Positions 1 through 7,200 of a stretch of DNA of 7,258 nucleotides are shown here, in pieces (positions within the stretch are counted from its first letter, which is position 1; each line of letters starts with the position of its first letter). The notes below the pieces were generated by a model, which ran no database searches, was not told the origin of the DNA, and saw nothing but the letters and a program-made list of their open reading frames with translations. The stretch is from Cellvibrionales bacterium UBA2034. Lineage in GTDB: Bacteria; Pseudomonadota; Gammaproteobacteria; Pseudomonadales; UBA7239. The translations under genes were made by a program, and so were the position numbers. The stretch spans positions 4,011 to 11,268 of the forward strand of contig DDBK01000173.1 in the NCBI GenBank assembly GCA_002333095.1. Direction: 5' to 3'.

Positions 1-423
1 GTTGTGACCGGTGTGGAGATGTTCCGCAAGCTGCTGGATGAAGGCCGTGCAGGTGAGAACGTCGGCGCCCTGTTGCGTGGCACTAAGCGTGAAGATGTTG
101 AGCGTGGCCAGGTATTGTCCAAGCCGGGCAGCATCAAGCCGCACACCAAGTTTGAGTCCGAGATTTACGTTCTGTCCAAGGAAGAAGGTGGTCGTCATAC
201 GCCTTTCTTCAAAGGCTACCGCCCGCAGTTCTATTTCCGTACTACCGATGTGACCGGTGAAATCCAGTTGCCTGAAGGCGTGGAAATGGTGATGCCGGGT
301 GACAACGTGCAGATGACAGTGACATTGATTGCCCCGATTGCGATGGAAGACGGTCTGCGCTTTGCGATTCGCGAAGGTGGCCGCACGGTCGGTGCAGGTG
401 TCGTAGCAAAAATTATTGAGTGA
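1..423 (+). CDS. tuf: Elongation factor Tu, C-terminal part (5' end outside window)
   Basis: EF-Tu is the GTPase that brings aminoacyl-tRNA to the ribosomal A site. The frame is open from base 1, giving 140 codons and a TGA stop at 421-423, roughly the last third of a protein of about 395 residues. The GTP-binding domain lies outside the window. What remains is most of domain II and all of domain III. Diagnostic stretches are [20 protein letters not shown] near the left edge, then [32 protein letters not shown] and [17 protein letters not shown] at the end. The in-frame GTG at 4 is not a start, because the family sequence continues upstream of it. The gene stands just before tRNA-Trp and secE, as the tufB copy does in many gammaproteobacteria. 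A second tuf copy elsewhere in the genome is likely from family knowledge but cannot be seen here. Confidence 0.98.
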   Translation, partial: VVTGVEMFRKLLDEGRAGENVGALLRGTKREDVERGQVLSKPGSIKPHTKFESEIYVLSKEEGGRHTPFFKGYRPQFYFRTTDVTGEIQLPEGVEMVMPGDNVQMTVTLIAPIAMEDGLRFAIREGGRTVGAGVVAKIIE

Positions 424-449
424 TCTGGCTGCGTGATATAGGAGTGGCT

Positions 450-468
450 AGCAGTTGTACGTGCTGCT
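450..468 (+). other. Weak hairpin between tuf and tRNA-Trp
   Basis: AGCAGT (450-455) can pair with GCTGCT (463-468) around a 7-base loop, with one G-U pair. The bases after it are pyrimidine-rich (TCTTGTATTTTCT) but lack a clean T-run directly next to the stem. It could be a weak terminator for tuf, or a processing element in a tuf-tRNA co-transcript. I could not find a convincing -35/-10 pair for the tRNA in this 66-base gap. Confidence 0.3.
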
Positions 469-489
469 CTTGTATTTTCTCCACTATTA

Positions 490-565
490 AGGCCAGTAGT
501 TCAATTGGTAGAGCACCGGTCTCCAAAACCGGTTGTTGGGGGTTCGAGTCCCTCCTGGCCTGCCA
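490..565 (+). tRNA. trpT: tRNA-Trp (anticodon CCA)
   Basis: This is a 76-base tRNA with a complete cloverleaf. The acceptor stem pairs AGGCCAG (490-496) with CTGGCCT (555-561), followed by discriminator G562 and an encoded CCA at 563-565. The D arm contains TTCAATTGGTAGAGC. The anticodon stem CCGGT/ACCGG encloses the loop CTCCAAA, which places the anticodon CCA at 523-525, reading UGG. The T arm is GGGGG-TTCGAGT-CCCTC. It lies 66 bases after the tuf stop and 36 bases before the secE start. This placement is shared with pseudomonads and suggests that the tRNA is released by processing from a longer transcript. Confidence 0.98.
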
Positions 566-601
566 AATATTAATGCTCTCTAGTGAGATTGAAGGCCTGA
601 G

Positions 602-985
602 ATGAATAGCAAGGCTGAAGTGCAAGGTACCAAGGGGTTAGATAAAAATTTGGATTTTCTGAAGTGGGCTGCAGCTGGGTTGCTGACGATGGGGGGCATA
701 TTTGCCTTTTATCATTTTAGCCAGTACCCAACTGCGTATAGGGCTGTAGCTTTATTGCCGGTTGTCGCTGCTTCATTGTTTTTTGTGTCTTTGACTACGC
801 AAGGTGGCGGGCTGTTCACGCTGTTGCGTGAGGCAGTGGTTGAGACGCGCCGTGTTGTATGGCCTACGCGCCAAGAGACTATCCAGACAACATTGGTGGT
901 GGTTGCGTTTGTTTTTGTCATGGCCCTTATCTTGTGGGGGCTAGATGCCGCTTTTGGCAAGCTTATTTCGCTGATTATCGGCTGA
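602..985 (+). CDS. secE: Preprotein translocase subunit SecE
   Basis: SecE clamps SecY in the inner-membrane SecYEG channel used for protein export and membrane insertion. The product has 127 residues, the usual length of the three-helix gammaproteobacterial form. Hydrophobic segments lie at about residues 22-38, 46-64 and 95-118. The family's signature is a short amphipathic segment before the last helix, seen here as ETRRVVWPTRQET at residues 81-93. The ATG at 602 is supported by GAAGG at 591-595 with a 6-base spacer. nusG follows after 9 bases, so the two genes are surely co-transcribed. Transcription probably comes through the upstream tRNA, since the 36-base gap leaves no room for a clear promoter. 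Confidence 0.97.
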   Translation: MNSKAEVQGTKGLDKNLDFLKWAAAGLLTMGGIFAFYHFSQYPTAYRAVALLPVVAASLFFVSLTTQGGGLFTLLREAVVETRRVVWPTRQETIQTTLVVVAFVFVMALILWGLDAAFGKLISLIIG

Positions 986-994
986 GGAGCAGAT

Positions 995-1528
995 ATGGCC
1001 AAGCGTTGGTATGTTGTTCATGCGTACTCAGGTTTTGAGAAAAAAGTCGCTGCTTCCCTTAAAGAGCGAATTGAACGAGCTGGAATGCAGGATGTTTTTG
1101 GTGATGTCCTTGTTCCGACAGAAGAAGTGATTGAGATGCGTGCCGGACAAAAGCGCAAGAGTGAGCGCAAGTTTTTCCCTGGCTACGTACTGGTGCAGAT
1201 GGAGTTAAACGATGATTCATGGCATCTGGTAAAAGAAACCCCGCGTGTAATGGGGTTTATTGGAGGCAAGGCAGATAAGCCGGCTCCAATAACCGATGCA
1301 GAAGCAGAGCTGATTTTGCGTCGCGTTGAAGTTGGCAGTGAAAAGCCACGGCCGAAAACTATTTTTGAGCCGGGTGAGATGATTCGGGTTGTTGATGGGC
1401 CTTTTAATGACTTCAATGGTGTTGTTGAAGAAGTTAATTATGACAAGAATCGTTTGCGTGTCGCTGTTCTGATTTTTGGACGCTCAACTCCGGTTGAGCT
1501 GGATTTTAGTCAGGTCGAAAAGGCCTGA
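995..1528 (+). CDS. nusG: Transcription termination/antitermination protein NusG
   Basis: NusG binds RNA polymerase beside the active cleft, suppresses pausing, and links the polymerase to Rho or to ribosomal protein S10. The 177-residue product starts with the NGN domain (about residues 4-110), which includes [14 protein letters not shown] and the core motif FFPGYVLV at 60-67. It ends with the KOW domain (about 126-160, [21 protein letters not shown]). The length matches the pseudomonad protein and is slightly shorter than the E. coli one. A strong ribosome site, GAGGAG at 984-989, overlaps the secE stop and has a 5-base spacer to the ATG, suggesting translational coupling. The gene closes with tandem in-frame stops, TGA then TAA at 1526-1531. 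Its likely partner, the beta subunit, is encoded downstream in the same window. Confidence 0.98.
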   Translation: MAKRWYVVHAYSGFEKKVAASLKERIERAGMQDVFGDVLVPTEEVIEMRAGQKRKSERKFFPGYVLVQMELNDDSWHLVKETPRVMGFIGGKADKPAPITDAEAELILRRVEVGSEKPRPKTIFEPGEMIRVVDGPFNDFNGVVEEVNYDKNRLRVAVLIFGRSTPVELDFSQVEKA

Positions 1529-1535
1529 TAAAAAA

Positions 1536-1554
1536 GTACGGCTAGTTGCCGTGC
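1536..1554 (+). terminator. Hairpin after nusG, preceded by an A-tract
   Basis: GTACGGC (1536-1542) pairs with GCCGTGC (1548-1554) around the loop TAGTT. The stem is 7 bp with one G-U pair. Six A residues (1530-1535) lie on its left side, and no T-run follows on the right. On the + strand it is therefore a poor intrinsic terminator. On the - strand the same structure is a hairpin followed by six Ts. It may mark the end of the secE-nusG unit or block antisense transcription. Which of these is right cannot be decided from the sequence. Confidence 0.4.
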
Positions 1555-1583
1555 AATAGGTGCAGTCGGATGGCGTGTATATT

Positions 1584-1592
1584 TGCTATAAG
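1584..1592 (+). promoter_or_regulatory. Candidate extended -10 promoter of the rplK-rplA unit
   Basis: TGCTATAAG is an extended -10 element: TG, one base, then TATAAG, five of six matches to TATAAT. No good -35 hexamer lies 16-18 bases upstream; the best is GTCGGA around 1565-1570. This fits the reduced -35 need of extended -10 promoters. A start 6-8 bases downstream would fall at about 1598-1600, leaving a leader of about 75 bases before rplK. In E. coli the L11 operon also has its own promoter after nusG. TATATT at 1578-1583 is an alternative but has neither a TG element nor a -35. Confidence 0.5.
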
Positions 1593-1595
1593 GCT

Positions 1596-1649
1596 GCGGG
1601 GAGCCGGAGATAGAGTTCTGTTTTAGTAGAACAGTAATTCTGGAGGCGC
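1596..1649 (+). promoter_or_regulatory. Folded rplK leader, candidate L1 autoregulatory site
   Basis: In E. coli, free L1 represses its operon by binding the rplK leader, which imitates L1's 23S rRNA site: two helices separated by an asymmetric internal loop. A similar shape can be drawn here. The inner helix is CCGGAG (1604-1609) with TTCTGG (1638-1643), with two G-U pairs. It is capped by GTTCT/AGAAC (1615-1619 with 1628-1632). A short outer helix, GCG (1596-1598) with CGC (1647-1649), is separated from the inner one by GGGAG and AGG. Part of the outer helix may lie before the transcription start. The pairing was found by eye, and assigning it to L1 rests on position and shape only. Confidence 0.45.
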
Positions 1650-1673
1650 TACTACCCAACGAGGGTTTTAATT

Positions 1674-2105
1674 ATGGCTAAGAAAGTTCAGGCCTACATC
1701 AAATTGCAAGTCAAGGCGGGACAGGCTAACCCGAGCCCCCCGGTCGGTCCAGCATTGGGCCAACATGGCGTTAATATCATGGAATTCTGTAAAGCGTTCA
1801 ATGCCGCAACACAGGGTATGGAGCCCGGCATGCCGACACCTGTCGTCATTACCGTGTATTCAGATCGTAGCTTTACATTCATTACCAAAACGCCGCCTGC
1901 TTCAATATTGTTGATGAAAGCAGCAGGTTTGAAAGGTGGTAGTGGTGTGCCTAACAAAAACAAGGTGGGTAAAGTTACCCGCGCCCAGGTTGAAGAGATT
2001 GCCAAGCTGAAAATGCCGGATTTAACTGCAGCTAATATGGATGCAGCGGTTCGTACTATTGCTGGCAGTGCCCGTAGTGCCGGTATTGAAGTGGAGGGTC
2101 TGTAA
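1674..2105 (+). CDS. rplK: 50S ribosomal protein L11
   Basis: L11 binds the GTPase-associated region of 23S rRNA at the base of the L7/L12 stalk. It helps factor-dependent GTP hydrolysis and RelA sensing of stalled ribosomes. The product has 143 residues, standard for the family. The proline-rich N-terminal domain (about 1-70) contains [20 protein letters not shown], the part contacted by factors and thiopeptide antibiotics. The C-terminal rRNA-binding domain (about 75-143) includes [20 protein letters not shown] and the terminal [14 protein letters not shown]. The ATG at 1674 gives the conserved start [13 protein letters not shown] and has GAGGG at 1661-1665 with an 8-base spacer. The stop overlaps the rplA start. 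Confidence 0.98.
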   Translation: MAKKVQAYIKLQVKAGQANPSPPVGPALGQHGVNIMEFCKAFNAATQGMEPGMPTPVVITVYSDRSFTFITKTPPASILLMKAAGLKGGSGVPNKNKVGKVTRAQVEEIAKLKMPDLTAANMDAAVRTIAGSARSAGIEVEGL

Positions 2106-2800
2106 TGGCTAAGTTAAGCAAACGCGCCCAGGCGATTAACGCCAAAATCCAGCCAGGAAAACAATATGCCATTGCTGATGCTGTGGCATTGTTAAAAGAA
2201 TTATCAAAAGTAAAATTTGGTGAAACAGTCGATCTTGCTGTGAATCTTGGCATTGATGCACGTAAATCTGACCAATCTGTCCGTGGTGCTACCACGCTGC
2301 CGCACGGGTCAGGAAAAAGCGTTGCTGTTGCTGTGTTTGCGCAAGGTGCGGCGGCTGAAGCTGCAAAAGCCGCAGGTGCAGAGTTTGTTGGCATGGAAGA
2401 TCTGGCCGAGCAAATTAAAGGCGGCATGATGGATTTCAATGTCGTTATTGCGTCGCCTGATGCCATGCGTGTTGTAGGTGCTTTGGGTCAAGTGCTTGGT
2501 CCGCGCGGTTTGATGCCGAATCCAAAAACCGGCACAGTGACCCCTGATGTTGTTTCTGCAGTTAAAAATGCAAAAGCTGGCCAAGTTCGTTTTCGCGCAG
2601 ACAAGAATGGCATTATTCATGGTGGTATTGGCAAAATTGCTTTTGATGTTGTTGCAATCAAGGAAAATCTTGAAGCAGTAATAAACGATTTAAAGAAAGC
2701 CAAGCCGACAACAGCAAAAGGCGTTTATCTCAAAAAAATTACGCTTTCAACCACTATGGGGCCGGGTCTTGTCATTGATCAGGCGTCGTTGGATATTTGA
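2105..2800 (+). CDS. rplA: 50S ribosomal protein L1
   Basis: L1 forms the mobile stalk at the ribosomal E site that helps release deacylated tRNA, and in relatives it also represses its own operon. The product has 231 residues, the usual length. Its best marker is the family signature [18 protein letters not shown] at about residues 128-145. Also typical are [10 protein letters not shown] at the start, [19 protein letters not shown] (about 50-68), and the C-terminal [16 protein letters not shown]. The ATG shares one base with the rplK stop (TAATG at 2103-2107). GGAGGG at 2093-2098 lies inside the end of rplK, 6 bases away. This arrangement implies translational coupling, so that control of rplK translation also sets L1 output. 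Confidence 0.98.
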   Translation: MAKLSKRAQAINAKIQPGKQYAIADAVALLKELSKVKFGETVDLAVNLGIDARKSDQSVRGATTLPHGSGKSVAVAVFAQGAAAEAAKAAGAEFVGMEDLAEQIKGGMMDFNVVIASPDAMRVVGALGQVLGPRGLMPNPKTGTVTPDVVSAVKNAKAGQVRFRADKNGIIHGGIGKIAFDVVAIKENLEAVINDLKKAKPTTAKGVYLKKITLSTTMGPGLVIDQASLDI

Positions 2801-3083
2801 GTATTTAAAACTATTTGGGGTTTGTGTGGTGTTCTGATTTGTGCCGCATGAATTGTCAAAAACCGCAGGCGTCAGCTCTGGTTATCCAGCCTGACTTAAA
2901 TGCGCGCAGAGTCTGGAGAAATCTAGTGCCGAGGTGCAAAGCCCGCGTAGACGGTGAACCCGATTCAGGTTTGTTTTTATAGCAGACTGGATTTGAACAC
3001 CGAAAGGTTCGCACCTCAGTTATTCGTTGCTGGGTGCGGTAAAGCAACGATCAATTTATTGATCAAATCCAGGAGTAAATGCT
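2801..3083 (+). promoter_or_regulatory. rplJ leader region with L10-type autoregulatory structure
   Basis: In E. coli the L10-(L7/L12)4 complex binds a structured leader far upstream of rplJ and represses translation of both stalk genes. This 283-base gap has no supportable gene but contains several clear pairings. A hairpin closes GTCAG (2871-2875) with CTGAC (2891-2895) and has CTGG-TTAT-CCAG inside. A perfect 7-bp long-range helix pairs GAGGTGC (2931-2937) with GCACCTC (3011-3017). Within it lie AACC/GGTT (2957-2960 with 2968-2971) and a hairpin with a GAAA loop (2995-3010). TCGTTGC (3024-3030) pairs with GCAACGA (3044-3050). GATCAA-TTTA-TTGATC (3049-3064) sits just before the ribosome site and shares two bases with the preceding hairpin, so these two compete. 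A promoter may lie in the first 70 bases, but none is convincing. Confidence 0.7.
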
Positions 3084-3086
3084 GTG
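3071..3086 (+). promoter_or_regulatory. Ribosome binding site and GTG start of rplJ
   Basis: AGGAG at 3071-3075 is followed by 8 bases and GTG at 3084. The conserved L10 N-terminus ([15 protein letters not shown]) begins exactly at this GTG, so it decides the start. An out-of-frame ATG at 3079-3081 lies only 3 bases after AGGAG and opens a four-codon frame ending at 3093. It is not the rplJ start. Confidence 0.85.
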
Positions 3087-3578
3087 GCATTAGCACTCGA
3101 AGACAAAAAAGCGATTGTCGCTGAAGTCCAGAATGCTGCTAAAAGCGCACTGTCTGCTGTGGTTGCCGATTCGCGCGGCGTCACTGTTGACAAGATGGAT
3201 GCGTTGCGCAAACAAGCTCGTGAAAGTGGCGTATGGCTCAGAGTCGTTCGCAACACGCTAGCTCGTCGCGCGGTTCAGGGTACGGCTTACGAATGTCTGT
3301 CTGACAGCTTTGTAGGGCCGAGCATTATTGCATTCTCTAACGAACATCCTGGCGCAGGTGCGCGCATTTTGAAGGAGTTCGCGAAAGGGAACGATAAACT
3401 TGAATTAAAAGCAGCATGTTTTGAAGGTGTTTTGGTTGATATAGGTATGTTGGCAACATTGCCGACTTACGACGAAGCCATTGCGAAATTGATGAGCGTA
3501 TTGAAAGAAGCGTCTGCAGGCAAACTTGTCCGCACTATTGCTGCTGTTCGCGATCAAAAAGAAATGCAAGCCGCCTGA
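3084..3578 (+). CDS. rplJ: 50S ribosomal protein L10
   Basis: L10 anchors L7/L12 dimers to 23S rRNA at the base of the stalk and, bound to them, represses its own mRNA in relatives. The product has 164 residues. The rRNA-binding N-terminal domain contains [20 protein letters not shown] and the very conserved [12 protein letters not shown] (about residues 53-64). The middle has [20 protein letters not shown]. The C-terminal helix that carries L7/L12 includes [19 protein letters not shown] and [14 protein letters not shown]. The sequence is clearly of the gamma type, unlike the divergent L10 of betaproteobacteria. It begins with GTG, which may help limit its rate relative to rplL, since the stalk needs several L7/L12 copies per L10. 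That link is inference. Confidence 0.97.
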   Translation: MALALEDKKAIVAEVQNAAKSALSAVVADSRGVTVDKMDALRKQARESGVWLRVVRNTLARRAVQGTAYECLSDSFVGPSIIAFSNEHPGAGARILKEFAKGNDKLELKAACFEGVLVDIGMLATLPTYDEAIAKLMSVLKEASAGKLVRTIAAVRDQKEMQAA

Positions 3579-3636
3579 TTGGTTTCGGGGTTTGTTTACG
3601 GTTTAACGAGCGATAGCTCACAGTGAGGAAATACAA

Positions 3637-4002
3637 ATGGCACTGAGTAAAGAAGATATCATCAATGCAATTTCTGAGATGTCAGTAAAAGATGTTGTGG
3701 AGCTTATCTCCGCGATGGAAGAAAAGTTTGGTGTGACTGCGGCATCTGCCGTTGCTGTTGCTGCTGGTCCTGCTGCTGTTGTTGAAGAGCAGACTGAGTT
3801 CAACATCATTCTTACTGCTGCTGGCGAGAAGAAAGTTAATGTCATTAAGGCTGTTCGTGAGTTGACTGGCTTGGGTCTTAAGGAAGCGAAGGATCTGGTT
3901 GATGGCGCACCTTCAACCATCAAAGAAGGCGCATCTAAAGCAGAAGCGGAAGATGCCAAGAAGAAACTGGAAGAAGCTGGCGCCGCGGTTGAACTCAAGT
4001 AA
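3637..4002 (+). CDS. rplL: 50S ribosomal protein L7/L12
   Basis: L7/L12 forms the flexible ribosomal stalk that recruits translational GTPases, and is present as several dimers per ribosome. The product has 121 residues. Residues 1-33 ([20 protein letters not shown]) form the dimerisation and L10-binding domain. An Ala/Val/Gly-rich hinge lies at about 34-52. The globular C-terminal domain at 53-121 includes [20 protein letters not shown] and [16 protein letters not shown], the factor-contacting helices. The ATG has GAGGAA at 3625-3630 with a 6-base spacer, and the gene lies 58 bases after rplJ, with no evident promoter or terminator between them. The strong site and ATG contrast with the GTG of rplJ, consistent with higher synthesis of L7/L12. 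Confidence 0.98.
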   Translation: MALSKEDIINAISEMSVKDVVELISAMEEKFGVTAASAVAVAAGPAAVVEEQTEFNIILTAAGEKKVNVIKAVRELTGLGLKEAKDLVDGAPSTIKEGASKAEAEDAKKKLEEAGAAVELK

Positions 4003-4003
4003 T

Positions 4004-4026
4004 TACACTTTAGTAGAGTGTATTTT
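4004..4026 (+). terminator. Hairpin directly after the rplL stop
   Basis: TACACTTT (4004-4011) pairs with AGAGTGTA (4015-4022) across the three-base loop AGT. This is an 8-bp, AT-rich stem with one G-U pair, followed by TTTT. The stem is weak for a terminator and the T-run is short, so partial termination, protection of the rplL 3' end or RNase processing are all possible. It starts two bases after the last base of the rplL stop codon. Confidence 0.45.
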
Positions 4027-4091
4027 ACTTGAAGAAATTGGCACGCCTAAGCGAATCATCTGTCCTGACGGTGCAGGTGATTTGGCAGAAG

Positions 4092-4120
4092 GGCTGACGG
4101 GTATTCTCGTCGGCCTTTTT
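4092..4120 (+). terminator. Attenuator between rplL and rpoB
   Basis: GGCTGACG (4092-4099) pairs with CGTCGGCC (4108-4115) in an 8-bp GC-rich stem with one G-U pair. The loop is GGTATTCT and five Ts follow (4116-4120). The bases AAG before the stem can extend the pairing into the T-run. This is a standard intrinsic terminator shape in the spot where E. coli has the partial attenuator that lowers rpoB-rpoC transcription relative to the ribosomal genes. Since rpoB follows with no clear promoter, partial readthrough is the likely function. Confidence 0.8.
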
Positions 4121-4219
4121 GCGCTTTCATTCATGGCGCATGGATGAATAAAACATACGAAGCGAATGCGGTGTATTGCATGCGCAGCAATGAACAGATG
4201 ATCACACTGGGGAATACAG
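4121..4219 (+). promoter_or_regulatory. rpoB leader with small inverted repeats
   Basis: The stretch after the attenuator contains three modest pairings: TGCGC/GCGCA (4120-4124 with 4136-4140), ATTCAT/ATGAAT (4129-4134 with 4144-4149, competing with the first) and ATTGC/GCAAT (4175-4179 with 4187-4191, loop ATGCGCA). In E. coli this part of the spacer holds an RNase III cleavage site. Whether these hairpins serve that role is unknown. I see no strong promoter. The rpoB ribosome site GGGGA is at 4209-4213. Confidence 0.35.
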
Positions 4220-7200
4220 ATGGCTTACTCATATACAGAGAAGAAGCGTATTCGGAAGGATTTTGGCAAGCTGCCGCAGGTAATGGATATTCCTTCCCTG
4301 CTCGCTATACAGCTTGAGTCCTATCAAAATTTTACGCAGGAGCACTCGGGTTCGGGTGTTCGAGAGGATGTTGGCCTGCAGGCAGCATTCAAATCAGTGT
4401 TTCCCATTGTTAGCTATTCCGGTAATGCTGCGCTTGATTATGTTGATTACACGCTCGGCAAGCCCATGTTTGACGTTAATGAGTCAAAGTTGCGTGGCGT
4501 AACTTATGCGGCGCCTCTGCGCGTTAAAGTGCGCCTGATTATCTATGATAGAGAGTCAAACAATAAAGCGATTAAAGATATAAAAGAGCAAGAAGTTTAC
4601 ATGGGCGAAATACCGCTCATGACCCAGTACGGTACATTTATTATTAATGGTACTGAGCGTGTAGTTGTTTCCCAGTTGCATCGTTCCCCAGGTGTTTTCT
4701 TTGACCACGATAAAGGAAAAACACATAGCTCTGGAAAGTTACTTTATAACGCACGTATTATCCCTTACCGCGGATCTTGGCTTGACTTCGAGTTTGATCC
4801 TAAAGATTTGGTTTTCGTGCGTATTGATAGGCGCCGAAAATTGCCTGCATCAATTCTATTGCGTGCAATCGGTTATAGCGCAGAAGAAATGCTAGAAATG
4901 TTTTTTGAGAATGATCGCTTTCATGCATTAGGTGATGCAAAGTATCAATTTAATCTGGTTCCTTCCCGCTTGCGTGGAGACATAGCTGCATTTGATATTT
5001 CAGACAGTAAAGGCAATGTGATTGTTGAAGAAGGGCGTCGTATTACTGCTCGTCATATAAGACAATTGGAAAAAGCGTCTGTCGATAAACTTCAGGTGCC
5101 GGGCACATATTTGCATGGCCGTGCATTGGCAAAAGATGTTGTAAACCCTAAAACTGGGGAAATCTTGTTTGAATGCAACACCATCATTGCTGCGGATGTC
5201 TTGAAGAAACTGACTGAAGCTGGTGTTGCTGACTTCGAGACCATTTATACAAATGATCTCGATTGCGGTCCCTTTATTGCAGATACTCTGCGTAGCGACC
5301 CAAGTCGTACGCAGCTTGATGCGCTGGTTGAGATTTATCGGATGATGCGCCCTGGCGAGCCGCCAACCAAGGAAGCTGCAGAAAATCTCTTCCAGAATCT
5401 GTTTTTCTCGCAAGAGCGCTATGAGCTGTCAACTGTTGGCCGCATGAAATTCAATCGGCGCTTGGGCCGTGAAGAAATCAAGGGGGAGGGCACTCTATCC
5501 CGTGAAGATATTGTTGATGTCCTGAAGTGCCTGATTGATATTCGTAATGGTAAAGGCGTTGTCGATGATATTGATCACTTAGGTAACCGCCGTGTGCGTT
5601 CCGTGGGTGAAATGGCAGAAAATCAATTTCGTGTTGGTCTGGTACGCGTAGAGCGAGCGGTCAAAGAGCGCCTGTCGGTTGCAGAAAGCGAAGGATTGAT
5701 GCCGCAAGATTTGATCAATGCGAAGCCTGTTGCAGCAGCGGTCAAAGAGTTCTTTGGTTCATCACAGCTTTCACAGTTCATGGATCAAAACAATCCGCTG
5801 TCAGAAGTGACACACAAGCGTCGTGTTTCTGCGCTTGGCCCCGGCGGTTTGACGCGTGAGCGCGCTGGCTTTGAGGTTCGCGATGTTCACCCAACGCATT
5901 ATGGTCGTGTGTGTCCGATTGAGACGCCAGAGGGGCCGAATATCGGTCTAATCAATTCTTTGGCAACATATGCAAGAACCAATGATTACGGATTTATTGA
6001 AACACCATACCGTAAAGTTGTTAACGGTAAAGTGACAGACGATATTGAATATTTGTCTGCTATTAATGAAGCGGATCATGTTATCGCTCAGGCGTCAGCC
6101 AAAATAGAAAAAGGCAAATTGGTTGAAGATCTGGTTGCTGTGCGCCATATGAATGAGTTCACTGTCAAGCCTCCGCAGGATGTCCAGTATATGGATGTCT
6201 CACCGCGTCAGGTTGTATCGGTAGCTGCGTCGCTGATTCCATTTCTGGAACACGATGATGCAAACCGTGCATTGATGGGATCAAACATGCAAAGGCAAGC
6301 GGTTCCTACATTGCGCGCACAAAAGCCGCTGGTAGGGACAGGCATGGAACGCGTTGTTGCGACGGATTCCGGTGTGTGTGAAATTGCACGCCGTGGTGGT
6401 GTGGTTGACAGCATTGATGCTAGCAGGATTGTTATCCGCGTTAATGAAGATGAAGTGACCAAAGGTGATGCGGGTGTAGATATTTATAACCTGATCAAAT
6501 ACACGCGTTCTAACCAGAACACTTGTATCAACCAGCGTCCAATTGTGCGTCCTGGTGATGTTGTGGCGCGTGGAGATGTGTTGGCTGATGGTGCTTCCGT
6601 TGATCTTGGTGATCTGGCTTTGGGTCAGAACATGCGCATCGCTTTCATGCCGTGGAATGGTTACAACTTCGAAGATTCTATTCTTATTTCTGAGCGCGTG
6701 GTAAAAGAAGACCGCTTTACTTCTATCCACATCCAGGAGCTGACTTGTATCGCTCGTGATACCAAGTTGGGATCAGAAGAAATTACTGCTGATATTCCAA
6801 ATGTTGGGGAGGGTGCGCTCGGAAAACTGGATGATTCCGGTATTGTTTATGTTGGTGCTGAAGTAAAAGCTGGCGATATCTTGGTGGGTAAAGTGACGCC
6901 AAAGGGCGAAACGCAACTCACTCCAGAAGAAAAGCTGCTTCGCGCTATTTTTGGAGAAAAAGCTTCTGACGTAAAAGACACCTCACTCCGTGTGCCATCC
7001 AGCACCAAAGGCACAGTCATTGATGTACAGGTGTTCACTCGTGACGGTCTGAAAAAAGATCAACGTGCTGTTGATATTGAGAAGAGCCAGCTCGATCAGT
7101 ACCGCAAAGATTTGAATGAAGAATATCGCATCATGGAAGGCGCAACATTGGAGCGTTTGCATGATGCGTTGTTAGCCAAGAAAGTTAACGGTGGCGCGGG

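Noticed and set aside
420..605. Open frame of 61 codons on + covering tRNA-Trp
   Set aside because: It lies across a complete tRNA gene and overlaps the tuf stop. The protein resembles nothing I know.
413..625. Open frame of 70 codons on - over the tRNA
   Set aside because: It runs antisense through the tRNA and includes a peptide (ARRDSNPQQPVLETGALP) of the kind often mis-annotated from tRNA antisense sequence.
2056..2466. Open frame of 136 codons on - inside rplK/rplA
   Set aside because: Antisense shadow of two well-conserved genes, with a low-complexity Ala/Ser product and no ribosome site.
2801..2870. Possible rplJ promoter in the AT-rich start of the gap
   Set aside because: No -35 and -10 pair with acceptable spacing was found. 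TTGTCA at 2853-2858 has no matching -10.
2957..2978. Possible terminator: AACC/GGTT hairpin followed by TTGTTTTT
   Set aside because: The stem is only 4 bp, and it lies inside the long-range helix of the rplJ leader. Too weak to call separately.
2856..3047. Open frame of 63 codons on - in the rplJ leader
   Set aside because: The region is explained by the structured L10 leader, and the peptide has no recognisable domain.
3618..3998. Open frame of 126 codons on - across rplL
   Set aside because: It mirrors the Ala/Glu-rich rplL codons, giving a Ser/Ala/Thr-rich product. No support as a gene.
3899..4147. Open frame of 82 codons on + from rplL into the rpoB spacer
   Set aside because: The first part is an out-of-frame read of rplL, and the rest passes through the attenuator hairpin.
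5000..5413. Open frame of 137 codons on - within rpoB
   Set aside because: Antisense to a highly conserved part of rpoB, with no start signals or family likeness.
6281..6730. Open frame of 149 codons on - within rpoB
   Set aside because: Long antisense frames are expected opposite conserved codons such as these. The His/Thr-rich product is unlike any known family.
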